Shown here piece after piece: positions 47,694 through 57,382 of a DNA stretch of 64,000 bases. Under the pieces are notes generated by a model. The model was not told where the DNA came from, did no database searches, and saw nothing but the letters and a program-made list of their open reading frames with translations. Both the position numbers and the translations under genes were made by a program. The stretch covers positions 3,534,001 to 3,598,000 of the forward strand of contig NC_089176.1 in assembly GCF_947507565.1 (NCBI RefSeq), given 5' to 3'. The stretch comes from Oscarella lobularis. Lineage: Eukaryota; Porifera; Homoscleromorpha; Homosclerophorida; Oscarellidae. Every line of letters starts with the position of its first letter. Position 1 is the first letter of the stretch.

Positions 47694-50600
47694 ATGAACG
47701 AGAACGTCAAATCAGACACGATCATCGCCAACGAAATGGCGATGAAAACGCTGAACGGTAAAGAAAACAAACCAATCGAGCCAAAAAGGACCAACGCCTT
47801 TGTTTTCCTTCCCAAATAGGCACGGACACGATCGTCGCCGTCGACGCAAACAGCGACGCGAGCGAAAACGACGACGATCGTCATCGCGCGGAGGCCGTCG
47901 CGTCGCAGATGAGCACGCGTTCCGTACTCGACATGCTGCCGAGTCGTCGTCGAAAATCGGTGCAACGAACCGTGTCGCGTCGACGACGACAGCGACAACG
48001 ACGCAATCCCGTCGAGCGACGGATGTCGAAGTAAGGGGTCTAACGCGAGTTTTTTTTCTGAGTGTGAGAGTCGCTAGGAAACGATCGCGAGAGCGTATGA
48101 ATGTGGAGGAAATCGACGGTCCAGTTCGAGACGACTATGATGACGATTACTATGACGACGACAATGTTGATCCGTTTGAAAATCCGTTTCAACGCGAGGC
48201 GACGTTGAGACGATCGTCGATCAAAATGAGCCAGAAACTAAATACGATGTAAGGGGAAGGGGATCTATTGTCATGGTATCTCTAAATTTCTTCCGCTGAG
48301 AGGGGTACACTAAGCGGTTGTCATGGTTATCCACACCATCAGAGATATGAGAAACGATTTCTTGTAGGCGGACCCTAAAAAAGGAGGAAGAGGAGATGAA
48401 GCTGTTATATCAGCGAAGCTGCTGGAAGGCTTTCAAGTACAGAGTAGCTGTGGTGAGTAATTGCATGGGAACAGAATTGGCATTCGAAAATATATTTATT
48501 AGGGCTGGAAGCACTTCAAGGACAAAATGAGAGAAATCCAGTACATCTTCAATTTGTGGTGGAAACACCTAAAACAAGTCGAAAGTGAGAACGATAAATA
48601 ATTATTAGTCAATAATTAATTGAATTTGCAGGCTACTTTGGCACCGGCGTCGTTTCCTATTTCATTTTCTTACGCTGGGTCTTTCTTGTCAACGTTCTGC
48701 TCGCCTCGCTCTGGTTCTTCTTCGTCTTTATACCGCAAGTCGTCATCAGCGATTCGGTCACGAACGTCAATGTCAGCACGTTGATTGAGCGTAGCGTCGT
48801 TCTCGAGTGCATGGAAAACGTCACGAATATCGATACGTCGACGGAATGTCCGAATTGCACGACAAACGTTCTTCTAATCGAGCATTTTATCAATAAAGCA
48901 AATAGTGCGACGGTCGAAACGATTATGTGGTATGACTACATCCTCAATTTTTTCACTGGCACGGTGAGATGAATTTTTCGAGGGAATATAGATTTTTGAG
49001 ATCCGTTTGTTTTTCTGCTCAGGGCTGGATGGAACGCACGTCTCTTTTTATAGGGCACTACAGTAGCCAAGAACTCAACATCGACTCCAGTTCTTCCTAC
49101 AATCTTCCCCTAGCCTATATCATCATTGGAGGACTCTTCTTTTTCTTGAGTCTCATCTTTCTCGTTCATCGGTAGGTTGGTGTATTTTTTGACGTCATCG
49201 CGTGCGTTTTCAATTCGCCGGCGATGTTTTTCATTGTAGGATGGCTTCAGCCTATAGACAGAATTTCGTCGAAGGCATATCGACGGGAAAAAAGAATCCG
49301 TTTTTCAATCTAGTTTTCACCGCGTGGGATTTCGCCATTACGAATCTGAGCACGGCCAAGCAGCGTCACTTGAGCATCAAACGCGAACTCGAAGAGGCGA
49401 TCAACACGGATCGGGCCGAAAGAGTTCGTTTCACGTTCAAAGAAAAGGCTCAAATATGGATCGTTCGTCTCTTGATCAACCTGGTTGTCATAATATTGCT
49501 CGCCGCCGCCGGAGCGGCTATCTACTACGCCGCTCAGGTATCCATTGACGAAGCCGTCGCTCAGGTAACGCGGAAGAATCCTTATTAGACCCTTTACACG
49601 TTTGATCTTTATAGGTCGGGCAGCAGTCGTTTGATTTTTTGAGTTTCCTTCGTCAGCTTGCCGCCTCGCTGACAATATCCGTTTTCAACGTCGTCTACCC
49701 GTTTATATTCGAACTGCTTGTTCGTCAGGAGCGCTATAAGTCGCCCGCGTTTGAATTCCGAATGACGATAGTGAGGTCAGAGAGAAAATCAATAATTTAT
49801 ATATAATTGTTCAACGTATTTTTCTGTAGGAGCGTTGCTCTGCGAGTTTCCGGCTTGGTCGTTCTCATGGCAACCTTACTGAAGCAAGTCCAGTGTTCGC
49901 AGTCCATTTCAATCTGCGGAACGGTCATCAGTGTAATTGGCCGAGGCGTGGGCACCTCAGAGGATGCTGAGAGGGTGGAAGCGTTCGTTGAGCAGCAGGC
50001 CAGCTGTAAACTGGTATGCAAAGTCATTGCACTGTATGCCTTAGTGTTATTCTAAACGGTGCTTTAGTGCTGGGAGACGTATGTAGGGCAAGAAGTGTAT
50101 CGACTTCTTCTGGTAGATTTCTTAGTCGACGTCCTAGCGACCTTGCTTCACGAGAGTCTTAGACAGTAAGGGAATCTCTTATTTTTTCACGTATTTTATT
50201 GGTTTTGTTGCCTGTAGTGCGGCCGTCGCTTATATTCGTTTCGTGAGAGAAACCTTTGGCAAAGCCGAGTTCACGATAGCTAAGAGTGTCCTGAATTTGG
50301 TCTACTCACAGGCGTTGATATGGTTATACTGCGAAAAGTATTAAATAATTCGTTTTCTGATAGCCTGTTGTTGTTGTAGGATTGGTGCATTTTACGCTCC
50401 TCTTCTTCCACTCGCTGGAACTCTGATGTTCTTCGTCGTTTTCTACGTGAAAAAGGTACGACGAATCGTGCAAAAGACGCTGACTATTTATTTTTTATTT
50501 GCACACGTAGTATAGCCTTATGTGGAATTGCCAGCCTTCTCGACGCGCCTACCGAGCCACGAAAACGAGCACCTTCTTTCTCTTTCTTCTTCTCGTGACC

Positions 50601-51262
50601 CTTTTTGTATGTCTCATACCAATTGGCTACAGCATGGTGGAGTGAGTATCATAGAGATTTAAAAAAATCCACTTGAAATCGCTATTTTATTTGAAGGATT
50701 CAACCGTCTGCTGTATGTGGTCCGTTTTCTGGTCGAACTCGAATTTACAACGTCATAACCGAGGAGATTAATAAGGCGCCCGAGTGGCTGCAAGTGGTTT
50801 TGGATTATATTGGTTCAGCGGCGTTTGTCATACCCTTCATCATCATTCTGTGGTGAGTGCATAGAGGAGAAATACGAACTCGATTAATTTTATCTCATAT
50901 GCTTTAGCATCGTTGTCTATTACTTCATCTCGCTGTCTCGCGCCTACAAGAAGAGTATAAATATTCTGGAGCATCAATTGCAAATCGTACGGTTTTATTA
51001 ATTAAACAGAATGCGTACTCTTTTTAATTTGGAATTGTTATGACTGCAGGAAGGACGGGATAAGCAGTTCCTGATCAAGGCCGTTTCCCAACAGAGCATG
51101 GGTGAAATGCAAGTGATCTCCTTTCATTCGAAACGAGTTTCCGAAGCACGCTTGTCCGTTCCCAATGCTCACGGCAGCAGTCAGTCGTCTCCAGCGGCGC
51201 ATAGGAAGAGGTTGTCGAATACTACTAGTATTAATGTCCAACCAGTGACGGAGTTTGATTAG
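47694..51262 (+). CDS. Transmembrane channel-like protein, TMC gene 2
   Basis: This is the tandem paralogue of the preceding TMC gene. Exon 1 (from 47694) gives MNENVKSDTIIANEM; exon 2 is Asp/Arg-rich (DDDRHRAEA, SRRRRQRQRR). The next two exons hold an acidic-basic linker and the pre-membrane helix (WKHFKDKMREIQYIFNLWW). Core: FGTGVVSYFIFLRWVFLVN (about 48640), IMWYDYILNFFTGT, PLAYIIIGGLFFFLS, YRQNFVEGISTGKKNPFFN, FTAWDFAITN, AASLTISVFNVVYPFIFEL, LRVSGLVVLMATLL, the signature CWETYVGQEVYRLLLVDFLV (about 50067), IGAFYAPLLPLAG and FLLLVTLFVCLIPIGYS. Loops carry N-glycosylation sequons (NVSTL, NVTNI, NCTTN). The tail ends VTEFD. All frames are intact; exon organisation follows gene 1. Confidence 0.9.
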
Positions 51263-51419
51263 TGTTAGAGCAGTTTTATGGCTAGAGACCGTTTTTTTTC
51301 CCCGGAGTGACTTTTAGCTGATAGTTATTCTTGTTTGTCAGAGTCAGTTAATAGAATATATTTATTATTTATCTATACTCAAAAGAAACTCAAATAAACC
51401 CGGAAATAACCCGGAAGTA

Positions 51420-51895
51420 GCACAAAAACAAAAACAAGCGTCCTCCCGGCGTCTTTCAATGAGAGGGCCCTTCACCCAGACCCTCTTTCGGGGAGACAGT
51501 GACCCATCTGTCCCGGGGGTGCCTTTATATACCAAGGCACAGGTGGACCGCTATTTTACCCACCGCGTCTTGCCCAAGTGGGGTGGCAGTTTATCACTCA
51601 TGCCACTGGAGTAGGGGATTGAATCCCCTGCGTTTGCGCCGCGTTTAACCTCTCTGGCTCGAGTTGGGCCGGTTTTATTTAGTCACCTCGGGGCCCGGAG
51701 GTGAATGTCGACATCGGAAAGCTCTTCATCTGCCTCGTCGGATTGTCCACCACAAAAAGAGAAGCTTTTTAGCCATGGCAAAGTCACGCGAGACTCACCA
51801 GATCGCTGGCCTTACCGTTACCAGTAACCGGTTTACAGAGCACTTGTCGAAGTCGGCTGCATCACGTGATCCGCTGTCTATATCACGTGGTGAAT
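51420..51895. mobile_element. Possible tRNA-derived SINE-like element
   Basis: Within the 772-bp gap between TMC gene 2 and the beta-helix gene there is a Pol III-like layout. An A-box-like TGCCCAAGTGG (51571-51581) is followed about 35 bp later by a B-box-like GGATTGAATCC, set in a perfect 5-bp T-arm (AGGGG / CCCCT with a 7-nt loop, about 51613-51629). The acceptor stem cannot be paired, so it is not an intact tRNA. Its ends were not defined by target-site duplications. The rest of the gap (51263-51419, 51896-52034) shows nothing recognisable. Confidence 0.35.
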
Positions 51896-52034
51896 AATTA
51901 CACTTACTTGAAATTCAAAATCAGAGTTGCGCTCAAGCAATGGCCCTCAGCAGAAAAGACGCAGAAGCAAACGACGCTACAAAAAAGAGCAACAGTTAAA
52001 AAAAACTTGAGGTCAACATAAATGCCCACGAGAG

Positions 52035-54629
52035 TTAGAGCGACAGCGTATCTTTAATCCACTGAACGAATTGATCGTCGTCGGGCCATTTAGCAGCAGT
52101 CGTACCGTGATCGTGTCCCATAGACTGCCACTTCGCGAGAGGCATTCCGCACTCACTAATATTCGCATTCGGAGAAAAGATTTTGTTATCGTGAACGACG
52201 GGCATCGCATCGCCGCTGCACGCTCCCGATCCGTACGCGCCGTCGCCATTCAAGACGACCGTATTATTATAGAAATAGTCCTCGTGCCCGGGAAGCTGCG
52301 CGCAGATACCAAAGCCTCGTCCAACGTAAGCGTAGATGTTATCGTGATGATGATTGTCGTGACCTCCGAAGTCGTTTTTCATCCCGTTACCGCTATAGGC
52401 AAAGAAGTTCTTATACGTCTCATAATAGCACGAACCATCGTCGTTGTCGATCGCCTCCTGGCTATCGTAGTTCGCAATGACGAAATTACGCGTTATGGTG
52501 TCGTACGCCTTGACGACGGATGTCGACCCGTTGTTCACTTTCGTCACGTAAACCTGACGATCCCAGCTATTAAACGGACCGTGATCGCCCGACTCTCGAC
52601 ACGTGTTGAAGAGCAGATTCATCGTCAGATTCGAACCGCCGCCGAAGCCGTCGTTGAAATTGATTCCGGCGCGCGGCCCGTTGAAAAAGATGTTACCGGC
52701 GAGAAGATTCTGACACGACTTGGCCTGAAAATAAAACGAAGACTGCTTCTCCCATATGCCCAACTCGCGAACGAAGTTATTGAGAATTTGCGAGAAACGC
52801 GGCTGCGTGCCACCGGTTCCGTCCGGCCCCATGCCGGGCACGGGCGACCCGGTCGTGTATCCCCACGAAGCGATAGCCGAACTGCCGATCCACGCGAATT
52901 CCGAATCCTCGACGGTCGCGTATCGATTGTAGCCGGAGAGCATGATCCCGTTCCCGTCCAAGCGCTCGAACACGCAGCCGAAGAATCCAAAGTGCTCGGC
53001 TCCCTCGACGAAAACGGCGCCCATTCGTTCGAGACCCCAATCGCCGCCGGACGGTATCCCGTGCGGATCCAAGTACGTGTACGCCGCGTCGCGAAAACCG
53101 ACGCCGCGAAACGTCACGTTTCTCACCGGACTCGCCATCGTTCCCGTCGCGTTGACGAGCACTTTGACGCCGACGGCGACGAACTGCGTGTCGCTCGTCG
53201 GCGCGCCGGTCGCATTGTGAAAATAGTACAACATGCGCGTCGTCTCGTCGTAGAAATACTCCATGGGAGCGTCGAGTTCTTCGAAGACGTTCTCGATGAA
53301 GAATTCGGCGCCGACGTTGCTGCCCCACGCGCCCTGAAATCCGCCTTTGCTGAAGGTGAAGTTGCCCGTGGCGGGATCGTAGGGACCGACTTCGAACATC
53401 CAGTTGTCCCAGTGCGCCGGTCGCCACACGTTGACGACCGCCGTCGAAACGTTCTTATAAGGAGAATTTGGAAGAATCGATCGATTGGCGATCATACCGG
53501 ACGGATTCTCGTACGGTCGCAAGCGACCGTTTTTGTCGCCGCACTCGTAGCCGGCGGGCGGAGTGAAGTGCTCGCACACGCCCCCGATGCCGATGTCGTA
53601 TTTCTGAAACGACCCGGACGTATTTCGAAACGGAGTATCCGGGTTGTATTCGCCGCTCGGATGAACGGGCAACGTTTGAGGATTCCACGAATTCGGCGTC
53701 AACGTCGAACCGAATCCCATCTCGGGATTCGCATTCGGATAGCGCGCGCGTATCGCTCGCGCGCCATTCACGCGCAATCCGGGAATCGAAGAAATTCCGC
53801 TTGTCGACATGTCAGCGACGTAGATATTAGGTCCTCGGCTACTGTATCCGCTCACGTGACCGGCTTCCGACGTGGGCGCGTAAACGCCGTCGAATCGAAA
53901 GTAGCACTGATGCGTCCACGATCCCTCGTTCTTGTCGTGCCACGTCCAGACGTTGCACGTTTCGTTCGCTTGGCACATCGTCTCGCACGCTTGCCACGTG
54001 TCGTACGTTCCATTGAGAGCGATTTTGCCGGGTACGGGACCCTGGCCGTAGATCGCGTTCTCGTTCTGCGCGACGATCCACGACGTCGACTTCGCGCTCA
54101 CGTTATAGGGTTTCCACGTGGGCGCGATCGGCTGGCCGCCGCTAATCCACACCTCTTCGCCGTTGTAATTCTGCACCGTGAGATCGTTGTCCTGCGTCGT
54201 CAAGGAGATGGTGTCGGTTAGGTAGAACGTGCCCGCGCGCAGCATTATGGTCGTTGCGCCCGTCGCCGCTCTTCCCGCGGCGATTGCCTTCGCGATCGAC
54301 TTGAATGGCTTGTCCATCGTTCCCGGATTGGCGTCGTTTCCTTTCGTCGAGTCGACGTAGTAAACGTTGCCCGATTGGGGCGTGGGGAAGGCGAAAAAGC
54401 GCGACGAGCGATAGGGGAGGTCGGGCACGGTGACGTTGCAGTTTTGCGCTTCGGGAGAGCCGTTGAGAGCGTCGGCGATCGCCTGATACTGATCGCGCGT
54501 CCGATGAGGCTGGATTTGACGCGCAAACGTCATCGCCAGTTCGCGCATTTTGCAATCGAACGTCGTCTTGTCGGCACTCGCGCTGATTGCGCTCGCGAGC
54601 AGCAAGAGCAGAACCGTTAGGAGAGCCAT
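52035..54629 (-). CDS. Large secreted parallel beta-helix (pectin-lyase-like) protein with a PAN/apple-like insert
   Basis: One uninterrupted frame. The start at 54629 is preferred because it opens a signal peptide (MALLTVLLLLLASAISASA); an in-frame Met at 54773 lies in the last exon of IQCK. The mature protein has about 840 residues. Near the N-terminus the motif YYVDSTKGNDANPGTMDKPF begins a right-handed beta-helix region (DUF1565-like), interrupted by a Cys-rich PAN/apple-like piece (TWQACETMCQANETCNVWTW...CYFRF). Later coils are rich in Asn and Gly (FRGVGFRDAAY, FGFFGCVFERLDGNGIMLSGYN, DHGPFNSWDRQVY, GGHDNHHHDNIYAYVGRG). Many N-glycosylation sequons occur. Similar architectures are known from marine protists and some invertebrates; substrate is unknown. 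Being intronless among intron-dense genes is notable. Confidence 0.75.
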   Translation of the reverse strand: MALLTVLLLLLASAISASADKTTFDCKMRELAMTFARQIQPHRTRDQYQAIADALNGSPEAQNCNVTVPDLPYRSSRFFAFPTPQSGNVYYVDSTKGNDANPGTMDKPFKSIAKAIAAGRAATGATTIMLRAGTFYLTDTISLTTQDNDLTVQNYNGEEVWISGGQPIAPTWKPYNVSAKSTSWIVAQNENAIYGQGPVPGKIALNGTYDTWQACETMCQANETCNVWTWHDKNEGSWTHQCYFRFDGVYAPTSEAGHVSGYSSRGPNIYVADMSTSGISSIPGLRVNGARAIRARYPNANPEMGFGSTLTPNSWNPQTLPVHPSGEYNPDTPFRNTSGSFQKYDIGIGGVCEHFTPPAGYECGDKNGRLRPYENPSGMIANRSILPNSPYKNVSTAVVNVWRPAHWDNWMFEVGPYDPATGNFTFSKGGFQGAWGSNVGAEFFIENVFEELDAPMEYFYDETTRMLYYFHNATGAPTSDTQFVAVGVKVLVNATGTMASPVRNVTFRGVGFRDAAYTYLDPHGIPSGGDWGLERMGAVFVEGAEHFGFFGCVFERLDGNGIMLSGYNRYATVEDSEFAWIGSSAIASWGYTTGSPVPGMGPDGTGGTQPRFSQILNNFVRELGIWEKQSSFYFQAKSCQNLLAGNIFFNGPRAGINFNDGFGGGSNLTMNLLFNTCRESGDHGPFNSWDRQVYVTKVNNGSTSVVKAYDTITRNFVIANYDSQEAIDNDDGSCYYETYKNFFAYSGNGMKNDFGGHDNHHHDNIYAYVGRGFGICAQLPGHEDYFYNNTVVLNGDGAYGSGACSGDAMPVVHDNKIFSPNANISECGMPLAKWQSMGHDHGTTAAKWPDDDQFVQWIKDTLSL

Positions 54630-54721
54630 ACTCAGAAGGATTGATAGGTCACGTGAATACGTTGATATTGAGATTCTTTTATTACGATCGAAATCTGCCA
54701 TATGTACAGGTGAGAGGTGAT

Positions 54722-55561
54722 TCACATATTTGATTCCTTTGGTGGCGATTTGCTTCTTAAAAATCTTTTCCAATTTCGTTGAATGATGAGTGCAGCTTCC
54801 TGTTCCTAAAAAAATTCATCATTACTAACAAAAAAACAGTGTGCCTCTGCTTGTTTTTACCTGTCTGACACCCTTTGACCACTGCCTAAATTCTTGGATA
54901 TCAGGCTGCATTCGAACCTAAGTAACGCAAATTACAGACCATGAAACAGACAACTACACAACTCACCAAATAACCACGATAGTGCGCTTGTATGACTGTA
55001 GCGGCCTCGTCTTCCGTCCAAGTAGCAGATAGAGGAAGAGGAGGACGAGGCCTTAATTAATTAATTTTTTAAAAGTTCGTCCTAGATATAGTGAGAACTG
55101 ACTTTCGTTTGAGAATCTCTCTAACAAAGGGAATGTCCCAGAGAACGATATCTCCGCGATCAGCAAACCGTGGATTTTTTCTACGTACACAGTCAAAGAT
55201 ATGACGTACTAGTGTCAATGAATAACTGACTGATATAAATATTGAGTCAGAAAGTCTAAGGGATCAAATCTCTTTCTTCTCTAATGACGAGAATAAAGAA
55301 TAAGAATACGTCGTGAATTATGGTATTGCAAAAATGTACTCGCCTCGGTTTTTTTCGCGATTCGAAGCATTTCTTCCATTCCTGGCAAGAGTGTAGGAAA
55401 AATGTGCCGTTCTAAGTAGTCCTTAGGGCGATCTAATGAAAGAGAAGTCTTTTCTTGGCTAACGAGCTCGTAATCGGCTTACTTTTCCTTCTTTGTTCGC
55501 GTCGCTCCATTTGTGAGACTCCGTTGCGAAGCGAGCGCGCGCGTTGGGAAATGGCCCGCAT
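54722..55561 (-). CDS. IQCK: IQ motif-containing protein K (IQCK-like)
   Basis: IQCK is a poorly characterised, mostly ciliated-tissue protein. A short first exon starts at 55510 (MERREQRRK) or 55561. Following exons encode PKDYLERHIFPTLLPGMEEML (about 55343-55430), RKRFDPLDFLTQYLY (about 55230-55280), FADRGDIVLWDIPFVREILK (about 55105-55185), an IQ motif TEDEAATVIQAHYRGYLV (about 54965-55052), then QPDIQEFRQWSKGVRQ (54864-54917). A last exon holds a second IQ-like motif, EQEAALIIQRNWKRFLR, and stops at 54722. The order matches IQCK, the second IQ being an extra here. One intron appears to have a GC donor (55342-55343). The beta-helix gene starts 92 bp downstream on the same strand. Confidence 0.8.
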
Positions 55562-55584
55562 GTGAAACAGAATGCGAGGGAAAA
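55562..55584. promoter_or_regulatory. Minimal divergent region between IQCK and EME1
   Basis: Depending on which IQCK Met is used, 23-74 bp separate the two start codons. The 5' UTRs must overlap or be almost absent. The shared promoter is inferred from geometry. Confidence 0.45.
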
Positions 55585-57115
55585 ATGGAAGAGAATAGCT
55601 CGGACATCGAAGACATTCCATTGGCTGTTCGTCTTTCTTCCAAACGATCACACCGAAACGTAGAACCGAGCGAAATCTCGGGCGCGAACCCGTCGCGTCG
55701 TCTTCTCGAGGAAGGCGAAGAAATTCTGGTAGATCTAGCACGCTTAGACAATGCTCGAACTAAGCATCAGCTGCAGCAGCCCAAAAAGAAGAGGAGAAAG
55801 AGAAAAGAGAAGGACACCGACGCCGCTTCCGAAGACAAACCACCAGAAAAGTGGAAACAGGTACACTGTCTCTTTTCCACACACGTGGCGTGTTTACGAC
55901 AATAATATCAGGCGGCAACGTTGTTGTACCATCCTGATATCACCGCTCTATCATGTGCTTCGGAATTATTTGAACTTTTGACGAAATCCGGACTCGTGCA
56001 CAAACCTCATTCGCATCCAATACAGAAAAGTATCACTTGGCGTAGTACAGAAACGAAACCGTCTCTGCTAAACGAGGTAGCATTGATTTCTACAGCCGCT
56101 AATATTAGTGACGGAGACTGTTGAGGTGCGTGACAACATGATCGTGATTATAACCTGTTCGGAACTGGAGGCCCTACTCAAATCGGGCAGTTCCTCTCTG
56201 GCAAAATACGCTGAGGACGTAGTGAGTCAATCTGGTGGCGGTGCCGGAACGAAGTGCACGTTTCTTATTGAGGGATCCTCCAAGCATCTTCGGTACTTCA
56301 TTCTTTCCCTTGCCTCGCGTGTCATTCATCTTCTCGCAAGGTCTATCCAAACTCAAGTCAATCGAGACTATAGAAACATTGTCGAAAGTGGGACGGGTGG
56401 CAATTCGAGGAAGCGAAAGCAGATCGTCAGTTCGACGAACCGCTTCAGCGAATCGGACGTCATCCAGGCGAGCATCAATTTCAATTCGCTTGGATACCAG
56501 TGCTGGGTGCTTGACTCGGCTCAGGAGATAGCCGAACTGCTGGTCATGACAACCAAGGCAATTTTCGACAAGCACGCTTCCTCACGGTAAAAGATTTTGC
56601 GTTGATTTTTACGTTGATTCTAAATCTCCAGTGTTTAGGTGTGGTTTTGTGGAATTTGTTTCAAATAAGTTTAGCAGAAAAGTCAGTATATTTATTAATT
56701 GAGTAACTGTACTTACCTGGTTATTTAGAACAAAGACGATTTTCTTAGTTTGTGGAAAAGTCAGCTGTGTCAATTTCCGACTGTTTCTGCCAACTGCGCC
56801 GAAGCAATTGCATCAGAATATCCCAGTCCATATCGTCTGCATCAGGTACTCAATCTAATTTCTAAAATTCGCCCGTCTCTAATTTGTTTCTAAGGCTTAC
56901 CGTTCAGAGGGTTCTCCAAACGGCGCGAGTGAACTGCTTCAAAACGTCATGGTACACCGGGCAAAACGACTTACCAGATATCAAAAACGGACTTTTTTTT
57001 CTAGGTTCGTCGCGGTGCCGGTGTTGCAGAGACGACGAGACGGGTTGGGAAGAAAATTTCGCAGTGGATTCATTGCTCTCTCACGTCAATGGATCCACTT
57101 CAATATATAAATTAA
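55585..57115 (+). CDS. EME1: Crossover junction endonuclease subunit EME1
   Basis: EME1 is the non-catalytic partner of MUS81 in resolving branched recombination and fork intermediates. Eight exons fit by phase: 55585-55860, 55912-56041, 56109-56292, 56341-56586, 56639-56668 (a 30-bp microexon), 56749-56845, 56895-56951 and 57005-57115; 1131 nt, 376 residues. The N-terminus is acidic, then basic (KKKRRKRKEKD). The degenerate ERCC4-like nuclease region includes VRDNMIVIITCSELEALL and FSESDVIQASINFNSLGYQCW. It is followed by AQEIAELLVMTTKAI, WKSQLCQFPTVSANCAEAIA, YPSPYRLHQAYRS and the C-terminal helix-hairpin-helix part VRRGAGVAETTRRVGKKIS. The protein is shorter than human EME1, mainly at the disordered N-terminus. 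The exon 2/3 junction is the least certain. Confidence 0.88.
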
Positions 57116-57382
57116 TCTAAACAAAATCAGAATATTTACCTTGTTCTACAGTTCGAATGCGAGTAATTAACCCAATTCCGACGAACATTCAAAGCACTGA
57201 ATCCCACACTACATGTCGAGCACAAAACGAAAACAAAAAGTTCAACCACAGCAAAACAGGCAAGCAGCTGCAGAAAGTCCTTTTTTTTCAAATCACCAAA
57301 CAAGAAAAAAATGCATAACAACAAAACCAACAAAACGAACACAGAAAAATCGTACCTTGACGTCTTTCTGAAACCAACGCAC
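57116..57382. other. Convergent 3' region between EME1 and myosin heavy chain
   Basis: These 267 AT-rich bp hold the two 3' UTRs. Nothing else is recognised. Confidence 0.5.

Noticed and set aside
51564-51640. A tRNA gene
   Set aside because: The T-arm and A/B boxes are tRNA-like but the acceptor stem does not pair and the T-loop lacks the usual TTC. A SINE relic is the better reading.
52071-54221. A 716-codon open frame on the plus strand
   Set aside because: It lies antisense to the beta-helix gene, is Arg/Val-rich and has no signal peptide or family motif. The minus-strand frame has a signal peptide and clear domains, so this is a shadow of GC-biased codon use.
54630-54773. Start of the beta-helix protein at 54773
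   Set aside because: That extension lies partly in the last exon of IQCK and would bury the signal peptide at residue 49. The Met at 54629 is better.
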